64,000 bases of DNA from assembly GCA_028874075.1 (NCBI GenBank), contig JAPPLU010000026.1, forward strand, positions 1 to 64,000, written 5' to 3'. The DNA comes from Chloroflexota bacterium. Its GTDB lineage: Bacteria; Chloroflexota; Dehalococcoidia; Lucifugimonadales; UBA3495. A model generated the notes under the pieces. It did no database searches, had not been told where the DNA came from, and saw only the letters and a list, made by a program, of their open reading frames with translations. Positions 52,395-61,137 of this stretch are shown here, piece by piece (the stretch's first letter is position 1; every line of letters begins with the position of its first letter). A program made the position numbers and the translations under genes.

Positions 52395-52834
52395 CAGAAT
52401 AACTCCACGAACTCCAGCCAATTTCCGTCCGGGTCCTGGGCGTACAGGGCCTTCCGCAGCAACTTGCCGTCGTCGCCGAACAGGGAGGCAGGTTCGTTGT
52501 TGAAAGTCAGCCCCCGCTGGGACTTGTCGGCATAAAACGTTTCAATGTCTTCCACGAAGAAGGCCAGGTGGGATGCCCCGGCATCGTTCAGATGCAAGTG
52601 CCCCTCGCCAACCGGTGGGTTGATGTACTGGATCAGTTCAAGTTGGTGCCCGTCGCCCAGTTCGACGAATGCCCCCTTGATGTGTGCCTCCTGGAAGCCC
52701 AGCAACTGGCAGGCAAAGTCGCCAGTACGTTCAGTGCGGCCCACCAGCCTCAATCCCATTACGTTAGTATAGAAATCTATTGTCTTGTCAATGTCTCGGA
52801 CCACGAAGCCGGTATGAAACATGGACTTGAGCAT
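52394..52834 (-). CDS. VOC family protein between trpE and trpG
   Basis: 146 residues: MLKSMFHTGFVVRDIDKTIDFYTNVMGLRLV...HLAFFVEDIETFYADKSQRG...YAQDPDGNWLEFVELF. Metal-ligand candidates His7, Glu in LELIQYI, His in SHLAFFV and Glu in LEFVELF are all present, as in glyoxalase I/extradiol enzymes. Coupled to trpG by overlap. No known step of tryptophan synthesis needs it; a detoxifying or accessory role is conceivable. Confidence 0.85.
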   Translation of the reverse strand: MLKSMFHTGFVVRDIDKTIDFYTNVMGLRLVGRTERTGDFACQLLGFQEAHIKGAFVELGDGHQLELIQYINPPVGEGHLHLNDAGASHLAFFVEDIETFYADKSQRGLTFNNEPASLFGDDGKLLRKALYAQDPDGNWLEFVELF

Positions 52835-52962
52835 GGAGTTTACCTCTCAATCTTCTTGGTTTCGCTAAGGGACGTTGGGGACAAGAGCCCCGATCATTGT
52901 TACGACTTCCGACAGTGAAAAGTAACACATTGGCGATGGGCGGGGCCCGGCTGGATCTTCAT

Positions 52963-54423
52963 TTATCCGCGTCCCTCGGCAATGTCAATTGCCCTAAGCA
53001 CGGCGCTGGACTTGTGGATCGTCTCCATATATTCGTCCTCAGCCACGCTGTCTGCCACTACGCCGCCCCCAGCCTGAACGTACATAATGCCGTCCTTGTA
53101 AATGCCGGTACGCAGCACCAGGGCCGTGTCCATGTTGCCGGAAAAACTGAAGTAGCCGACGGCACCACCGTAGGGCCCCCGCTTCTCGCCTTCCAGTTCC
53201 GAGATGATCTCCATGGCCCGAATTTTGGGAGCGCCCGAAACCGTGCCAGCGGGGAAACAAGACCGGAGGGCATCGTAGGAAGACAACTCCGGTTTCAGGC
53301 GCCCTTCAACATGGGAAACCAGGTGCATTACGTGGGAAAAGCGTTCCACATCCATCAACTGGGTTACTTCCACCGTTCCCGGCAGACTCACCCTTCCTAT
53401 GTCGTTTCGACCCAGGTCCACCAGCATTATGTGCTCCGCCCGCTGCTTTTCGCTGGTCTTCAGTTCCTGCTCCAGGGCTGCGTCTTCCTCCGGGGTCTTG
53501 CCTCGCGGCCGAGTGCCGGCAATGGGGTGGGTGGCGACTGTCCCGTCCTCAACCTTTGCCACGGTTTCAATGGCCGCCCCTACGATGTCGAAGTCATCCA
53601 GGTGAAGATAGTACATATAAGGGGACGGGTTGACACCCCGTAGTGCCCGATATACCTGGAATGGATCGGCGTCCGTTTTCCGGGAAAAGCGCTGGGAGTT
53701 GACCACTTGGATAACATCGCCGTCGTAGATGTATTCTACGCACTTCTCCACCGCTTCTTCGTACAGCGGTTGTGTGAAGTTGGAGTCGACCACGCCGGCA
53801 TCCCCGGGTGACGGCGCCGGGTTCAGCCCGCCCGGAGGCATTTCCAAAGGCTGCGACAGGCGACCTACCAGTTCGTCGATCTTGTTGGTTGCTTCCTTGT
53901 AAGCCTCGTCGATGTCCCCATCCAACCTGACATGGCTGACGACTTTGATGTCGTGACGCAAGTGATCAAATACCAAGAGGGTGTCGGCGAACATGAAAAC
54001 CGACTCTGGCAGCCCCTGCGGGTCGGCGGGCATGGGTGGAACGCGTGGTTCAAAATAGCGGATGCAGTCATAGGCCAGATAACCAACGCCGCCGCCGTGA
54101 AAACGAGGCAAACCTTCCACCGGAATCAAACGGTAGCCGTCCATTTCTTCCTGTACGGGTCGCAGTGGGTCGATTTCTCCCAAGGCCTCTTTCTTACCGG
54201 TCTTCACTACACGATAGGGATCAGTACCAATAAAACTGTATCGCCCCAACCGTTCTCCGCCGGAGACGCTTTCAAGAAGGAAGGAATAGGGTGGGCGGGC
54301 CACTTTAAGGTACGCTGAAACCGGAGTTTCCAGGTCTGCGTTTATGGACCGAAAAATTGGTACCAGGTTCCCTTCGCTGGACTCTGCCAAAGACTTTACG
54401 TCTTCTAGGGTTGGATAATACAT
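52963..54423 (-). CDS. trpE: Anthranilate synthase component I
   Basis: A 486-residue chorismate-using synthase. The N-terminal regulatory region contains SFLLESVSGGERLGRYSFIG, where LLES is part of the tryptophan-feedback site. The catalytic half has HPIAGTRPRGKT, LGRNDIGRVSLPGTV and GTVSGAPKIRAMEIISELE. It converts chorismate plus ammonia to anthranilate. A T-box lies directly upstream. Confidence 0.96.
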   Translation of the reverse strand: MYYPTLEDVKSLAESSEGNLVPIFRSINADLETPVSAYLKVARPPYSFLLESVSGGERLGRYSFIGTDPYRVVKTGKKEALGEIDPLRPVQEEMDGYRLIPVEGLPRFHGGGVGYLAYDCIRYFEPRVPPMPADPQGLPESVFMFADTLLVFDHLRHDIKVVSHVRLDGDIDEAYKEATNKIDELVGRLSQPLEMPPGGLNPAPSPGDAGVVDSNFTQPLYEEAVEKCVEYIYDGDVIQVVNSQRFSRKTDADPFQVYRALRGVNPSPYMYYLHLDDFDIVGAAIETVAKVEDGTVATHPIAGTRPRGKTPEEDAALEQELKTSEKQRAEHIMLVDLGRNDIGRVSLPGTVEVTQLMDVERFSHVMHLVSHVEGRLKPELSSYDALRSCFPAGTVSGAPKIRAMEIISELEGEKRGPYGGAVGYFSFSGNMDTALVLRTGIYKDGIMYVQAGGGVVADSVAEDEYMETIHKSSAVLRAIDIAEGRG

Positions 54424-54473
54424 ACCGCCTCTAATTCGAAACCTGTTATTTGAAGCCTGGTGTCATACAAACA

Positions 54474-54501
54474 AAAAAGCTCATCCCATAGGGACGAGCT
54501 A
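54474..54501 (-). terminator. T-box regulated terminator
   Basis: Arms AGCTCGTCCC and GGGATGAGCT around TAT, followed by TTTTTT on the minus strand. Overlaps the antiterminator partner region of the T-box. Confidence 0.88.
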
Positions 54502-54784
54502 TTCTCGCGTTGCCACCCTGATTGCCGGCAAATCCAGGGGCGCAGTCGGAAAAAGCCAGCATCTTAATCGGCTAAAGGGGCATATCGCCTGCGCTGCCCC
54601 GGTGCCTTGGACCTTTAACGGCGCCCAACCGGCCGGGCCTACTCAACTTCCGCTGGTCTTAGATGGTGAGCGGAACGTTTCGGCTGGCGGCTCCGGAGTC
54701 CATTCATGCTTCTGCGCCTGGCGCCGGCTCACACCTTACCCGGCTCTCTGGGCCTCGCTGGAAGCCTACTAGTCTCCTTCACGG
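54474..54784 (-). promoter_or_regulatory. T-box riboswitch (tryptophan) controlling trpE
   Basis: On the minus strand the leader has the universal T-box motif AGGGTGGCAACGCGAG (54504-54519). Stem I features are present: AGTAG and AGAGAG-like elements, and GGTGTGAGCC. A specifier loop gaaTGGact places the Trp codon TGG at 54700-54702. The T-box is followed by a terminator (54474-54501). Uncharged tRNA-Trp should bind specifier and T-box and stabilise the antiterminator, turning the trpE-VOC-trpG operon on when tryptophan is short. Confidence 0.93.
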
Positions 54785-54809
54785 CCTGTTCAGTTCAATT
54801 TTCAAGTCG

Positions 54810-54839
54810 AGTATAGTTTTTGCTTGAGACAAGTGTCAA
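54810..54839 (-). promoter_or_regulatory. Promoter of the trp operon
   Basis: On the minus strand TTGACA (54834-54839), 18 bp, TATACT (54810-54815). The start of transcription would lie shortly before stem I of the T-box. Confidence 0.75.
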
Positions 54840-55044
54840 GAATTGGAGCTACCAGGTCGATGCGAAATATTCCACAAAAGGTCGTTGTGAGTTTTTCGAA
54901 CCATTCGGCACTTGGACTGACACATCCTGGAGAGCTGAGGATTAGGGGATATAGCAGGTGCTGCCCGACCTTTGTGATCGGTCCGTTCGAGTTACTCGAA
55001 CAGCAAGAGTCGTCGTCCAGCGAACTCGCTTACCTTTTCAGTGG

Positions 55045-56439
55045 CTATCCCCCCAGTACAGAGAATAGTCCGGTGGTATTTTCGATGTTTTCCAGATCCC
55101 TTAGTCGCGTCACTGCTTCCTCTATGTGGTCAGGCGGAAGGATATAGCGTGAACAATAGAGGAACTTGGCGTCCAACTCCTCTGTGGTCAAGGGCAAGTC
55201 CGCAAGTCCCCGGGCAAATTCTGACCGGTGGCTTAGCTGACGCCCGTCTTCCAGCGAAATCGCCACCGAAGAGGGGAAAGGAATGGAGGTCATTGGAGTC
55301 TCGGTTGCCTCCACACTTACGCGTTCCATCATCTCCCGCAACTGCTGGTTGGCAGCGGCAGAATCGGTAAAGTTGTCTATCAAGGGATGACCATGAGTGA
55401 GGGCGGTGGCCACCACGAAGCTTACGCAGGCGCGGGCCTGCCATCCATTGGCCGGCGCGGGAAAAGGTAAGGCCGCCAGGGCGCCAGGAGTAACGCCTAC
55501 TCGCACTTCGGAGACATCATCACCGGAAAATCGGTACTGTTGGAGCAATTGAAGGGCTGCGTCAATGACCGAATGGGCCTGGGAAGTACAGGGGTAGAGT
55601 TTCAGGGACACCCCATGGGAGATTGCGTCGAAAGGCTTGCCCAGGTCCGTTTCAAGGCTGCCTGCCCAGGCGGACGATTCTTTCGGACTCGCTGTCGTCA
55701 GGAGTTCCGTCTCCGGACCTTGGAATTCTGGTGTTGCTTGGAGGCCCTGTTGCACCAGTAGCGCCGACATTGTCCCTGTCATCGCTGCCTTTCCGTAACC
55801 ATAGGCCTGGGCGGGACCTGCGTCCCCCACGGTCAGATTTCCACCGGAATTGGAGGAAGCAAGGAGCAAGGCTTGCAGGATGCCCGGCTCACTCAACCTC
55901 AACAACTTTCCGGCGGCGGCGGCGGCTCCCAGGGATGCGGCCGTCCCTGAAAAGGCTATTAGTTGCGAACCAATCTCTCCGGTTGTTTCGTTGCTGGCGA
56001 CAGCCAGCGATTGGAGCCTGGAAACAACCTCGCAGCCCGCGGCAAATGCGGCCAGCACGTCCTGCCCGGGAAGTCCGTTCATCTCGCCCAGGGCCATCAC
56101 CACGGGAAAGATGGCACTGCCGGGGTGCGAGAGGTTCTCTGGCATTTCGTCGTCGAAATCCAGCAGGCGAATCAAGACACCATTAGTCAGGGCAGCGTAT
56201 ACGGGCGACGTACGAAGCCCCTTGCCGATGATAGTGCAACGCCCGTTCCCGCCCATGTCCTGCGCAAATTTGGTAACCGTGTGCCCATCAGCCTGGGCTG
56301 CTCCGGCCAGTCCCACGGCTGCGGCGTTCACCATCATTTCCTTTGAAATGTGGAGTAGTTCAGGAGAGAGTTGGTCGAAGTCGCTGCCTTTGGCGGCAAA
56401 GCGGGCGATGTTTTGGAGCAGGACCCGATTCGGCATCAT
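55045..56439 (-). CDS. MmgE/PrpD family protein, second copy
   Basis: 464 residues of the same family as 50276-51643, but divergent. NAAAVGLAGAAQADGHTVTKFAQDMGGNGRCTIIGKG, LIRLLDFDDEMPENLSHPGSAIFPVVMALGE and YGYGKAAMTGTMSALLVQQGLQATPEFQGPE are family blocks. ATG-ATG start. It lies upstream of the trp leader in the same direction but is separated from it by the trp promoter, so it is its own unit. Substrate unknown. Confidence 0.85.
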   Translation of the reverse strand: MMPNRVLLQNIARFAAKGSDFDQLSPELLHISKEMMVNAAAVGLAGAAQADGHTVTKFAQDMGGNGRCTIIGKGLRTSPVYAALTNGVLIRLLDFDDEMPENLSHPGSAIFPVVMALGEMNGLPGQDVLAAFAAGCEVVSRLQSLAVASNETTGEIGSQLIAFSGTAASLGAAAAAGKLLRLSEPGILQALLLASSNSGGNLTVGDAGPAQAYGYGKAAMTGTMSALLVQQGLQATPEFQGPETELLTTASPKESSAWAGSLETDLGKPFDAISHGVSLKLYPCTSQAHSVIDAALQLLQQYRFSGDDVSEVRVGVTPGALAALPFPAPANGWQARACVSFVVATALTHGHPLIDNFTDSAAANQQLREMMERVSVEATETPMTSIPFPSSVAISLEDGRQLSHRSEFARGLADLPLTTEELDAKFLYCSRYILPPDHIEEAVTRLRDLENIENTTGLFSVLGG

Positions 56440-56620
56440 TGGTTAAAGGCACCCCGGCAATTTGGTGGCGGTTAGAGGATACTTATACGTTCGAGGGATG
56501 GCAACACGGCAAGCTCATTTTGCGTTAGAGTCTGCCATGCTTTATCATTACGCCAGCAATCGCCCCGACCTTCGGAATCGCCGGTGGCACAGGGGGCATG
56601 GAAGACAGGAGTTAGACCTT

Positions 56621-57394
56621 ATGAGCTACGAAACCATCAGTATTGACCAGGTGCAGCGGGTCGCCATTGTTACGTTGAAACGGCCCGAAGTGTTGAACGC
56701 CCTGAACCTTCAATTGGTGCGGGAACTGGACGAGGCAATTATCAATATGGTTGGGGACGAGGATGTGGGCGCCATCGTAATTACCGGGGCCGGAGAACGC
56801 GCCTTTTCCGCCGGCGCCGACATTCACGAAAACCGGGAGAAGTCCCAGGAAGAGAGGGATGCGGGGGCGGCTGAACGCGCGGAGTACACCTGGCGGATGG
56901 CCAGCTGCCCCAAGCCAATTATCGGGGCCGTTAATGGCCTCTGTTACGGCGGCGGCACGGTTATGGCTACTTCCATGGACTTCCTCATCGGCTGCGACAA
57001 GAGCAGTTTCCGTTTCCTGGCTGTCAATTACGGTCAGATGAATGCCACCTGGAGCCTGCCCAACCTGATTGGGTGGCCCAGAGCCAAGGAATTACTCTAC
57101 AGCGGCCGCGAAGTATTCGCCGAAGAGGCATACCGCATAGGGCTTTTGAACCACCTAGTACCCAACGACCAGTTGATTGACAAGGCCGTGGAGGTCGCGT
57201 CCGGCATTGCCAAGAACCGGGCTGAAGGCGTTGCAAACATCAAGCAGATGCTGTTCGAGCACACCGGACAGCCAATGGAGGACCAGTTCTGGAACGAAGT
57301 CAACTCACGGCAGGGCCGGTTCCGTGGCCTTACAGTCGAAGAGGGCTTCAGAGACTTCCTGGACCGGAAGGGAAGGAAGCCCGCGGTTAGTTAG
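56621..57394 (+). CDS. Enoyl-CoA hydratase/isomerase family protein
   Basis: 257 residues from MSYETISIDQVQRVAIVTLKRPEVLNALN, with AGGAG upstream; longer readings lack a ribosome site. The crotonase fold shows the oxyanion-hole block VITGAGERAFSAGADIHEN and PIIGAVNGLCYGGGTVMATSMDFLIG. The usual catalytic Glu positions are not clearly kept, so hydratase versus other crotonase reactions stays open. Confidence 0.87.
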   Translation: MSYETISIDQVQRVAIVTLKRPEVLNALNLQLVRELDEAIINMVGDEDVGAIVITGAGERAFSAGADIHENREKSQEERDAGAAERAEYTWRMASCPKPIIGAVNGLCYGGGTVMATSMDFLIGCDKSSFRFLAVNYGQMNATWSLPNLIGWPRAKELLYSGREVFAEEAYRIGLLNHLVPNDQLIDKAVEVASGIAKNRAEGVANIKQMLFEHTGQPMEDQFWNEVNSRQGRFRGLTVEEGFRDFLDRKGRKPAVS

Positions 57395-57428
57395 TCCGTT
57401 CAGGACGTAACGGCCGAGTTTGTTTAAC

Positions 57429-57451
57429 GGGGCAACCATATTGGTTGCCCC
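57429..57451. terminator. Hairpin after the crotonase gene
   Basis: Ten-base arms GGGGCAACCA and TGGTTGCCCC around TAT, 35 bp past the stop. No T-run, so termination would be weak. Confidence 0.45.
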
Positions 57452-57526
57452 AAAGACCGTTTCGAGGGGGATCTTGCGCTGCTAATTGGGCGGCGGCGTG
57501 AGGTAGTTATTGCTCCTGTAGGCAAG

Positions 57527-57584
57527 AAAAAACCCCGGGGCCATCACCGACTCAAGGTCGGGAGAGGACTACCCGAGGACAGCT
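57527..57584 (-). ncRNA. Structured small RNA beside the Abi-type HEPN gene
   Basis: About 58 nt on the minus strand, from roughly 57584 to the T-run at 57532-57527. It begins after a consensus promoter. It folds as an outer stem CCTCGGG (57578-57572) with CCCGGGG (57539-57533) and an inner hairpin of CCGAC/GTCGG around five bases (57547-57561), ending in TTTTTT. It lies 29 bp upstream of an Abi_2-family gene, whose first codons overlap its -35 box. AbiF-type genes are known to have conserved structured RNAs nearby; whether this belongs to that family needs a covariance search. Not an obvious SRP, 6S or tmRNA. Confidence 0.6.
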
Positions 57585-57590
57585 AGACCT

Positions 57591-57619
57591 AATATACCAG
57601 TACTGTCATACCATGTCAA
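57591..57619 (-). promoter_or_regulatory. Strong promoter of the small RNA
   Basis: On the minus strand TTGACA (57614-57619), 17 bp, TATATT (57591-57596): a full match at -35 and one mismatch at -10. On the plus strand the same place reads TAATAT at 57590-57595, a possible -10 for the divergent Abi gene, so the promoters would interfere. Confidence 0.75.
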
Positions 57620-58287
57620 CGACTTTTTTGGAAAGCTTGTCAAAGGCCATCTCTGAGGAACGACTTATTCCTTACAAGCTAAGTGCAGAAGAAAATTCTA
57701 TACTACCCCTTGCTCGATACCTTTGGAACACGGCTCTCGGCGAGAGTCTCTATCCTGGTTTACAGACCTTAGAGATAACTCTACGGAACAGTCTTCACCA
57801 GGCAGTTGCGGCAGACAGAGGGACAGAGAATTGGTTTGAGAAAGTTCTTGATACCCAGGATATACCTGCCCTTGAAGAAATCAAGAACCGCATAAACAAT
57901 CAGGGTATTCCTCTAACGGCCGGCCAAATAGTTGCCAACAGCGATTTTTGATTTTGGATAAGGCTGATAAATTCGCGCTACGAAAACATCCTTTGGCCCG
58001 CACTGCTTAGGGACGTATTCCCATCGATGCCCAATAGCATCAGAACTCGAAGGACCGGTTCCAAGCGACTGAACCGCATTCGTGCCGTGCGAAACCGCGT
58101 GTTTCATTACGAGCCGATTTGGAACCGGACAAATCTTGGCCAGATGCACGATGAGATACTGGAAACCATCGGCTGGATTAACCCCCAAGCATTAGAGGCC
58201 TCCAGACTGTTCGACCGATTCACTGAAGTTCATGAGTCCGGACCGAACAGATTTGAGCAACTTCTTTCAGGTTACATGGGGAAATAA
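57613..58287 (+). pseudogene. Abi family (Abi_2/AbiF-like) HEPN protein with in-frame TGA
   Basis: 224 codons. The N-terminal part has LARYLWNTALGESLYPGLQTLEITLRNSLHQAV; Abi proteins usually read LE(V/I)xLRNxLH here. A TGA at 57949-57951 stands where the family has Gly (SDF-G-FWxxL), and the frame continues without shift: FWIRLINSRYENILWPALLRDVFPSMP...LNRIRAVRNRVFHYEPIWN. The RNxxxH motif (Arg160, His165) is the RNase site of HEPN toxins. Known members act in abortive infection or toxin-antitoxin systems. GGA-to-TGA is the likely mutation; a sequencing error is possible. No ribosome site precedes the ATG. Confidence 0.8.
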
Positions 58288-58321
58288 GGCTTGAAGCGCT
58301 GCATTCAGCCAAGGATTCATT

Positions 58322-58765
58322 ATGTACCAACCTTCAAACCTGTCGGCCCCTCCCTTGGGGAATCGTTCCACCGATCCTGACGCTATCGCCCCTGACGGTT
58401 CGGAAATTCGCTTGCTTATTGACCACCGCCATGCCGCCGTAGGCGCCAGTATGGTAGAGGTCACTCTGCCAGCCGGACAGGTCTCCAGGCCCGTCTTCCA
58501 CAGGACCGTTGAAGAGGTCTGGTATATCCTGCAGGGCAATGGCCAGGTCTGGCGCTGTCCAACAGGAATTGAAGAACCGTCGCTGGTTTCTGCAATATCC
58601 GTCGAGCCGGGCGACGCGCTGGTGATTCCTACTGGGTGGATGTTCCAGTTCTCCGCCAACGAATCCGGCTCCCTCCGTTTTCTTTGCGTAACCATGCCGC
58701 CCTGGCCCGGCGACGACGAAGCCCAGCCAGCTAGCGTAGGCGGCTTGGGCCCCCCAACGGTTTGA
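58322..58765 (+). CDS. Single-domain cupin protein
   Basis: 147 residues forming one cupin barrel: GQVSRPVFHRTVEEVWYILQGNGQVWRC and VEPGDALVIPTGWMFQFSANES. The first motif keeps one His and a Glu; the second His is replaced (PTGWMFQF), so metal binding may be impaired. Function unknown. It starts 35 bp after the HEPN gene and may share its transcript. Confidence 0.72.
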   Translation: MYQPSNLSAPPLGNRSTDPDAIAPDGSEIRLLIDHRHAAVGASMVEVTLPAGQVSRPVFHRTVEEVWYILQGNGQVWRCPTGIEEPSLVSAISVEPGDALVIPTGWMFQFSANESGSLRFLCVTMPPWPGDDEAQPASVGGLGPPTV

Positions 58766-58831
58766 TTCCAGCCCGTTGCGATTCCTGGAGCCTTCTGCGA
58801 TTGAGGTGCTGAAGAGCCATAGGGTTGGTGC

Positions 58832-58837
58832 TATACT
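58832..58837 (+). promoter_or_regulatory. -10 element upstream of tRNA-Thr
   Basis: TGC-TATACT forms an extended -10 about 25 bp before the tRNA; no good -35 is seen. Confidence 0.45.
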
Positions 58838-58861
58838 GTACTTCCAGCTTCCACATTTCAG

Positions 58862-58936
58862 GCCGGTGTAGCTCAGTGGCAGAGCAGCGGTTTCGTAAAC
58901 CGCAGGTCAAGGGTTCGACTCCCTTCACCGGCTCCA
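58862..58936 (+). tRNA. tRNA-Thr (CGT anticodon)
   Basis: Acceptor GCCGGTG pairs with CACCGGC, followed by T and encoded CCA. D-arm GCTCAGTGGCAGAGC. Anticodon stem GCGGT/ACCGC around TTCGTAA gives anticodon CGT. T-arm AAGGGTTCGACTCCCTT. Confidence 0.95.
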
Positions 58937-58989
58937 TTGCCTTCCATTTTCACTCATCTCCTCAGTCGTGTGTTGCAAGGACTAGCATT

Positions 58990-61101
58990 TTGTTGCCATT
59001 CTTGAGGCTTAACTTTGCCAGGATTGTGAGCTTGGGGGCGGCCTCAATATTTCCTGTCATCCTGTTCGCCGCAGTTGCGTTGGCCTGTTCATCACCCGAC
59101 TCTCGCCCGACTCCTGGCATTCCACAAGGGGAATCGGCCAACTCCTCCATTGAAGCCTCACCCATTGTTATTGAGCCAACCCAACCTCCACAAGGCGCCG
59201 CCAAGAATCAGCCACGGACATCCGACATCCCTTCTCCAACTGCCAAGGCAATGGACCCCAATTTGGAGGGCCCTTCAGAGGGAGTGTCTCCTTTACCTTC
59301 TTCAGTTGATGCTGATATACCGACCAACCCGCCGGCCCTTACCGAACTGCCCTACCCGCCTGATCGCGATCTGTTCCAGTTAGCTTACGAACTGCTGCTT
59401 CCTCCGAATCATCCTGAAGTTCCTGTGGTGGTCAACGACACTCCGGTCAGTTATGAGGTTGGGAGGGAGGATGAGTTCTTCCTGGTGGACCTGGACGGTT
59501 TGGAAAAGTACCAGTCCCGGTTTGAATTGAGGCACGTGTCCCCCAACGCCTATTGGTATGTCGAAGATGGTCTGCGCCTAGGCCAGGATGATATTGAGGA
59601 CGCTGCTACTGAGTTTGAAGAGATCATTTATCCCCGTGTAACCGGTTACTTCGGGACTGAATGGAAGCCCGGCGTGGACAATGATCCCCGGTTGACCATT
59701 CTCCACGGCGACATCCGGGGCGCCGGCGGCTATTTCAGCTCAACTGACGAATATCCTTCCGCCATCAGGCCCCACAGCAATCAGCGGGAGATGATCTACA
59801 TTAACGCCCGATACCTGCGGGTTGCCACTCCGTTCTATTACAGCGTGCTGGCCCATGAGTTGAACCACGCCGTCATGTGGAATTTTGACCCTTCCGAGGA
59901 TACCTGGGTGAGTGAAGGCCTGGCCGAACTGTCGGTTACCGTAGCCGGTTACCCCGCGGAATCAATCCCTCAATACTTGCGGCGTCCCTTTGTTTCGCTG
60001 GTGCACTGGCCCCTGGACAACTCAAACATTGGCGCCCACTATGGCGGCGCCTCGCTATTCATGCACTACCTTTACGAGCATTACGGCGGCGCCGACCGTA
60101 CCGGCCTGCGGCAATTGCTGGCTGACACCGCCGATAATCTGGCCGGAATCGACAATTACTTGGCTGCTGCGGGATACGACCGGGACTTTCATTCGGTGCT
60201 GCAGGACTGGGTGGCAGCGAACTTTCTTGATGAGGACGAAGGCCTACTGGGGTACCGGGACATGGAGGTTGAAATTCAACCTACCCGAAGATTGAGCCGG
60301 GCAGGCAAGATAGAACGCGAAATGGACCAGTATGGCACCCACTACATCGAAATGGGGTCCAGGCTCAGGGAAGAGACACTGCAATTTACCTTCGAGGGGC
60401 CGGGACACAACAGCATAATTCCGGTGGACGTACCCGAAGGCGGCTGCTGGTGGAGCAATAGTGGCGACTCCATTACTTCCACCCTTACCCGGGAAATAGA
60501 ACTGACCGGCGGGCAGGAAGCTACACTTTCCTTCGATGCCTGGTACAGCATTGAGGAAGAGTGGGACTATGTATACCTCCAAGTGTCCACCGATGGAGGA
60601 CTGCGCTGGGATATACTGGAGACCCGTCACACTTCTTCGGCCAATCCTATCGGCGTGGCATTTGGTCCGGGCTACACCGGCGAGAGCGATGGCTGGATAT
60701 CCGACGAGGTGGACTTATCGGCTTATGCTGGTCAGCAGGTGATGGTCCGGTTCCAGTACGTTACGGATGATGCGCTGAACGACACCGGCATGTGCCTCAA
60801 TGACCTGTCTGTTACAGGAAATGGGGTGCAGCTACCGGAAGCTGGTTGGGACGGCGAAGGGTTCGTTCTTATCGATAACCTGGTCCGCCAGGAATTTATC
60901 GTTCAGCTGATACAGAAAGGAGAGACCAATCGGGTTGTGCCAATGACCCTTGAACTGAACTCGGCGGACGTTTGGGTGGGCGAACTTGCCCTGGAAACCT
61001 ACGATGGCCTGGACAGGACAATGGTTGCCATAACCCCCACCGCTCCCGCAACCAGGCAGAAGGCCAGCTATGTGCTGGAAATCAGCGAATCCACTCCATG
61101 A
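58990..61101 (+). CDS. Immune inhibitor A-type secreted metalloprotease lipoprotein
   Basis: About 703 residues from TTG at 58990 or 58993, with AAGGA upstream. The signal ends in AAVALAC (lipobox). A Pro/Ser-rich linker precedes a zinc protease domain with HELNHAVMW (HExxH at residue 289) and the third ligand region WVSEGLAELSVT. The C-terminal beta domains (CWWSNSGDSITSTLTREIELTGGQEATLSFDAWYSIEEEWDYVYLQVSTDGG) match immune inhibitor A. It probably degrades proteins at the cell surface. Confidence 0.88.
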   Translation: MLPFLRLNFARIVSLGAASIFPVILFAAVALACSSPDSRPTPGIPQGESANSSIEASPIVIEPTQPPQGAAKNQPRTSDIPSPTAKAMDPNLEGPSEGVSPLPSSVDADIPTNPPALTELPYPPDRDLFQLAYELLLPPNHPEVPVVVNDTPVSYEVGREDEFFLVDLDGLEKYQSRFELRHVSPNAYWYVEDGLRLGQDDIEDAATEFEEIIYPRVTGYFGTEWKPGVDNDPRLTILHGDIRGAGGYFSSTDEYPSAIRPHSNQREMIYINARYLRVATPFYYSVLAHELNHAVMWNFDPSEDTWVSEGLAELSVTVAGYPAESIPQYLRRPFVSLVHWPLDNSNIGAHYGGASLFMHYLYEHYGGADRTGLRQLLADTADNLAGIDNYLAAAGYDRDFHSVLQDWVAANFLDEDEGLLGYRDMEVEIQPTRRLSRAGKIEREMDQYGTHYIEMGSRLREETLQFTFEGPGHNSIIPVDVPEGGCWWSNSGDSITSTLTREIELTGGQEATLSFDAWYSIEEEWDYVYLQVSTDGGLRWDILETRHTSSANPIGVAFGPGYTGESDGWISDEVDLSAYAGQQVMVRFQYVTDDALNDTGMCLNDLSVTGNGVQLPEAGWDGEGFVLIDNLVRQEFIVQLIQKGETNRVVPMTLELNSADVWVGELALETYDGLDRTMVAITPTAPATRQKASYVLEISESTP

Positions 61102-61137
61102 CCTGCGTTTGCCTTGCAGCCGCCAGTTGACCCGCAA

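Noticed and set aside
57527..57620. The hairpins as a leader on the plus strand for the Abi gene
   Set aside because: The plus strand has no promoter upstream with proper spacing and no T-run, while the minus strand has both promoter and terminator; kept only as a lesser option.
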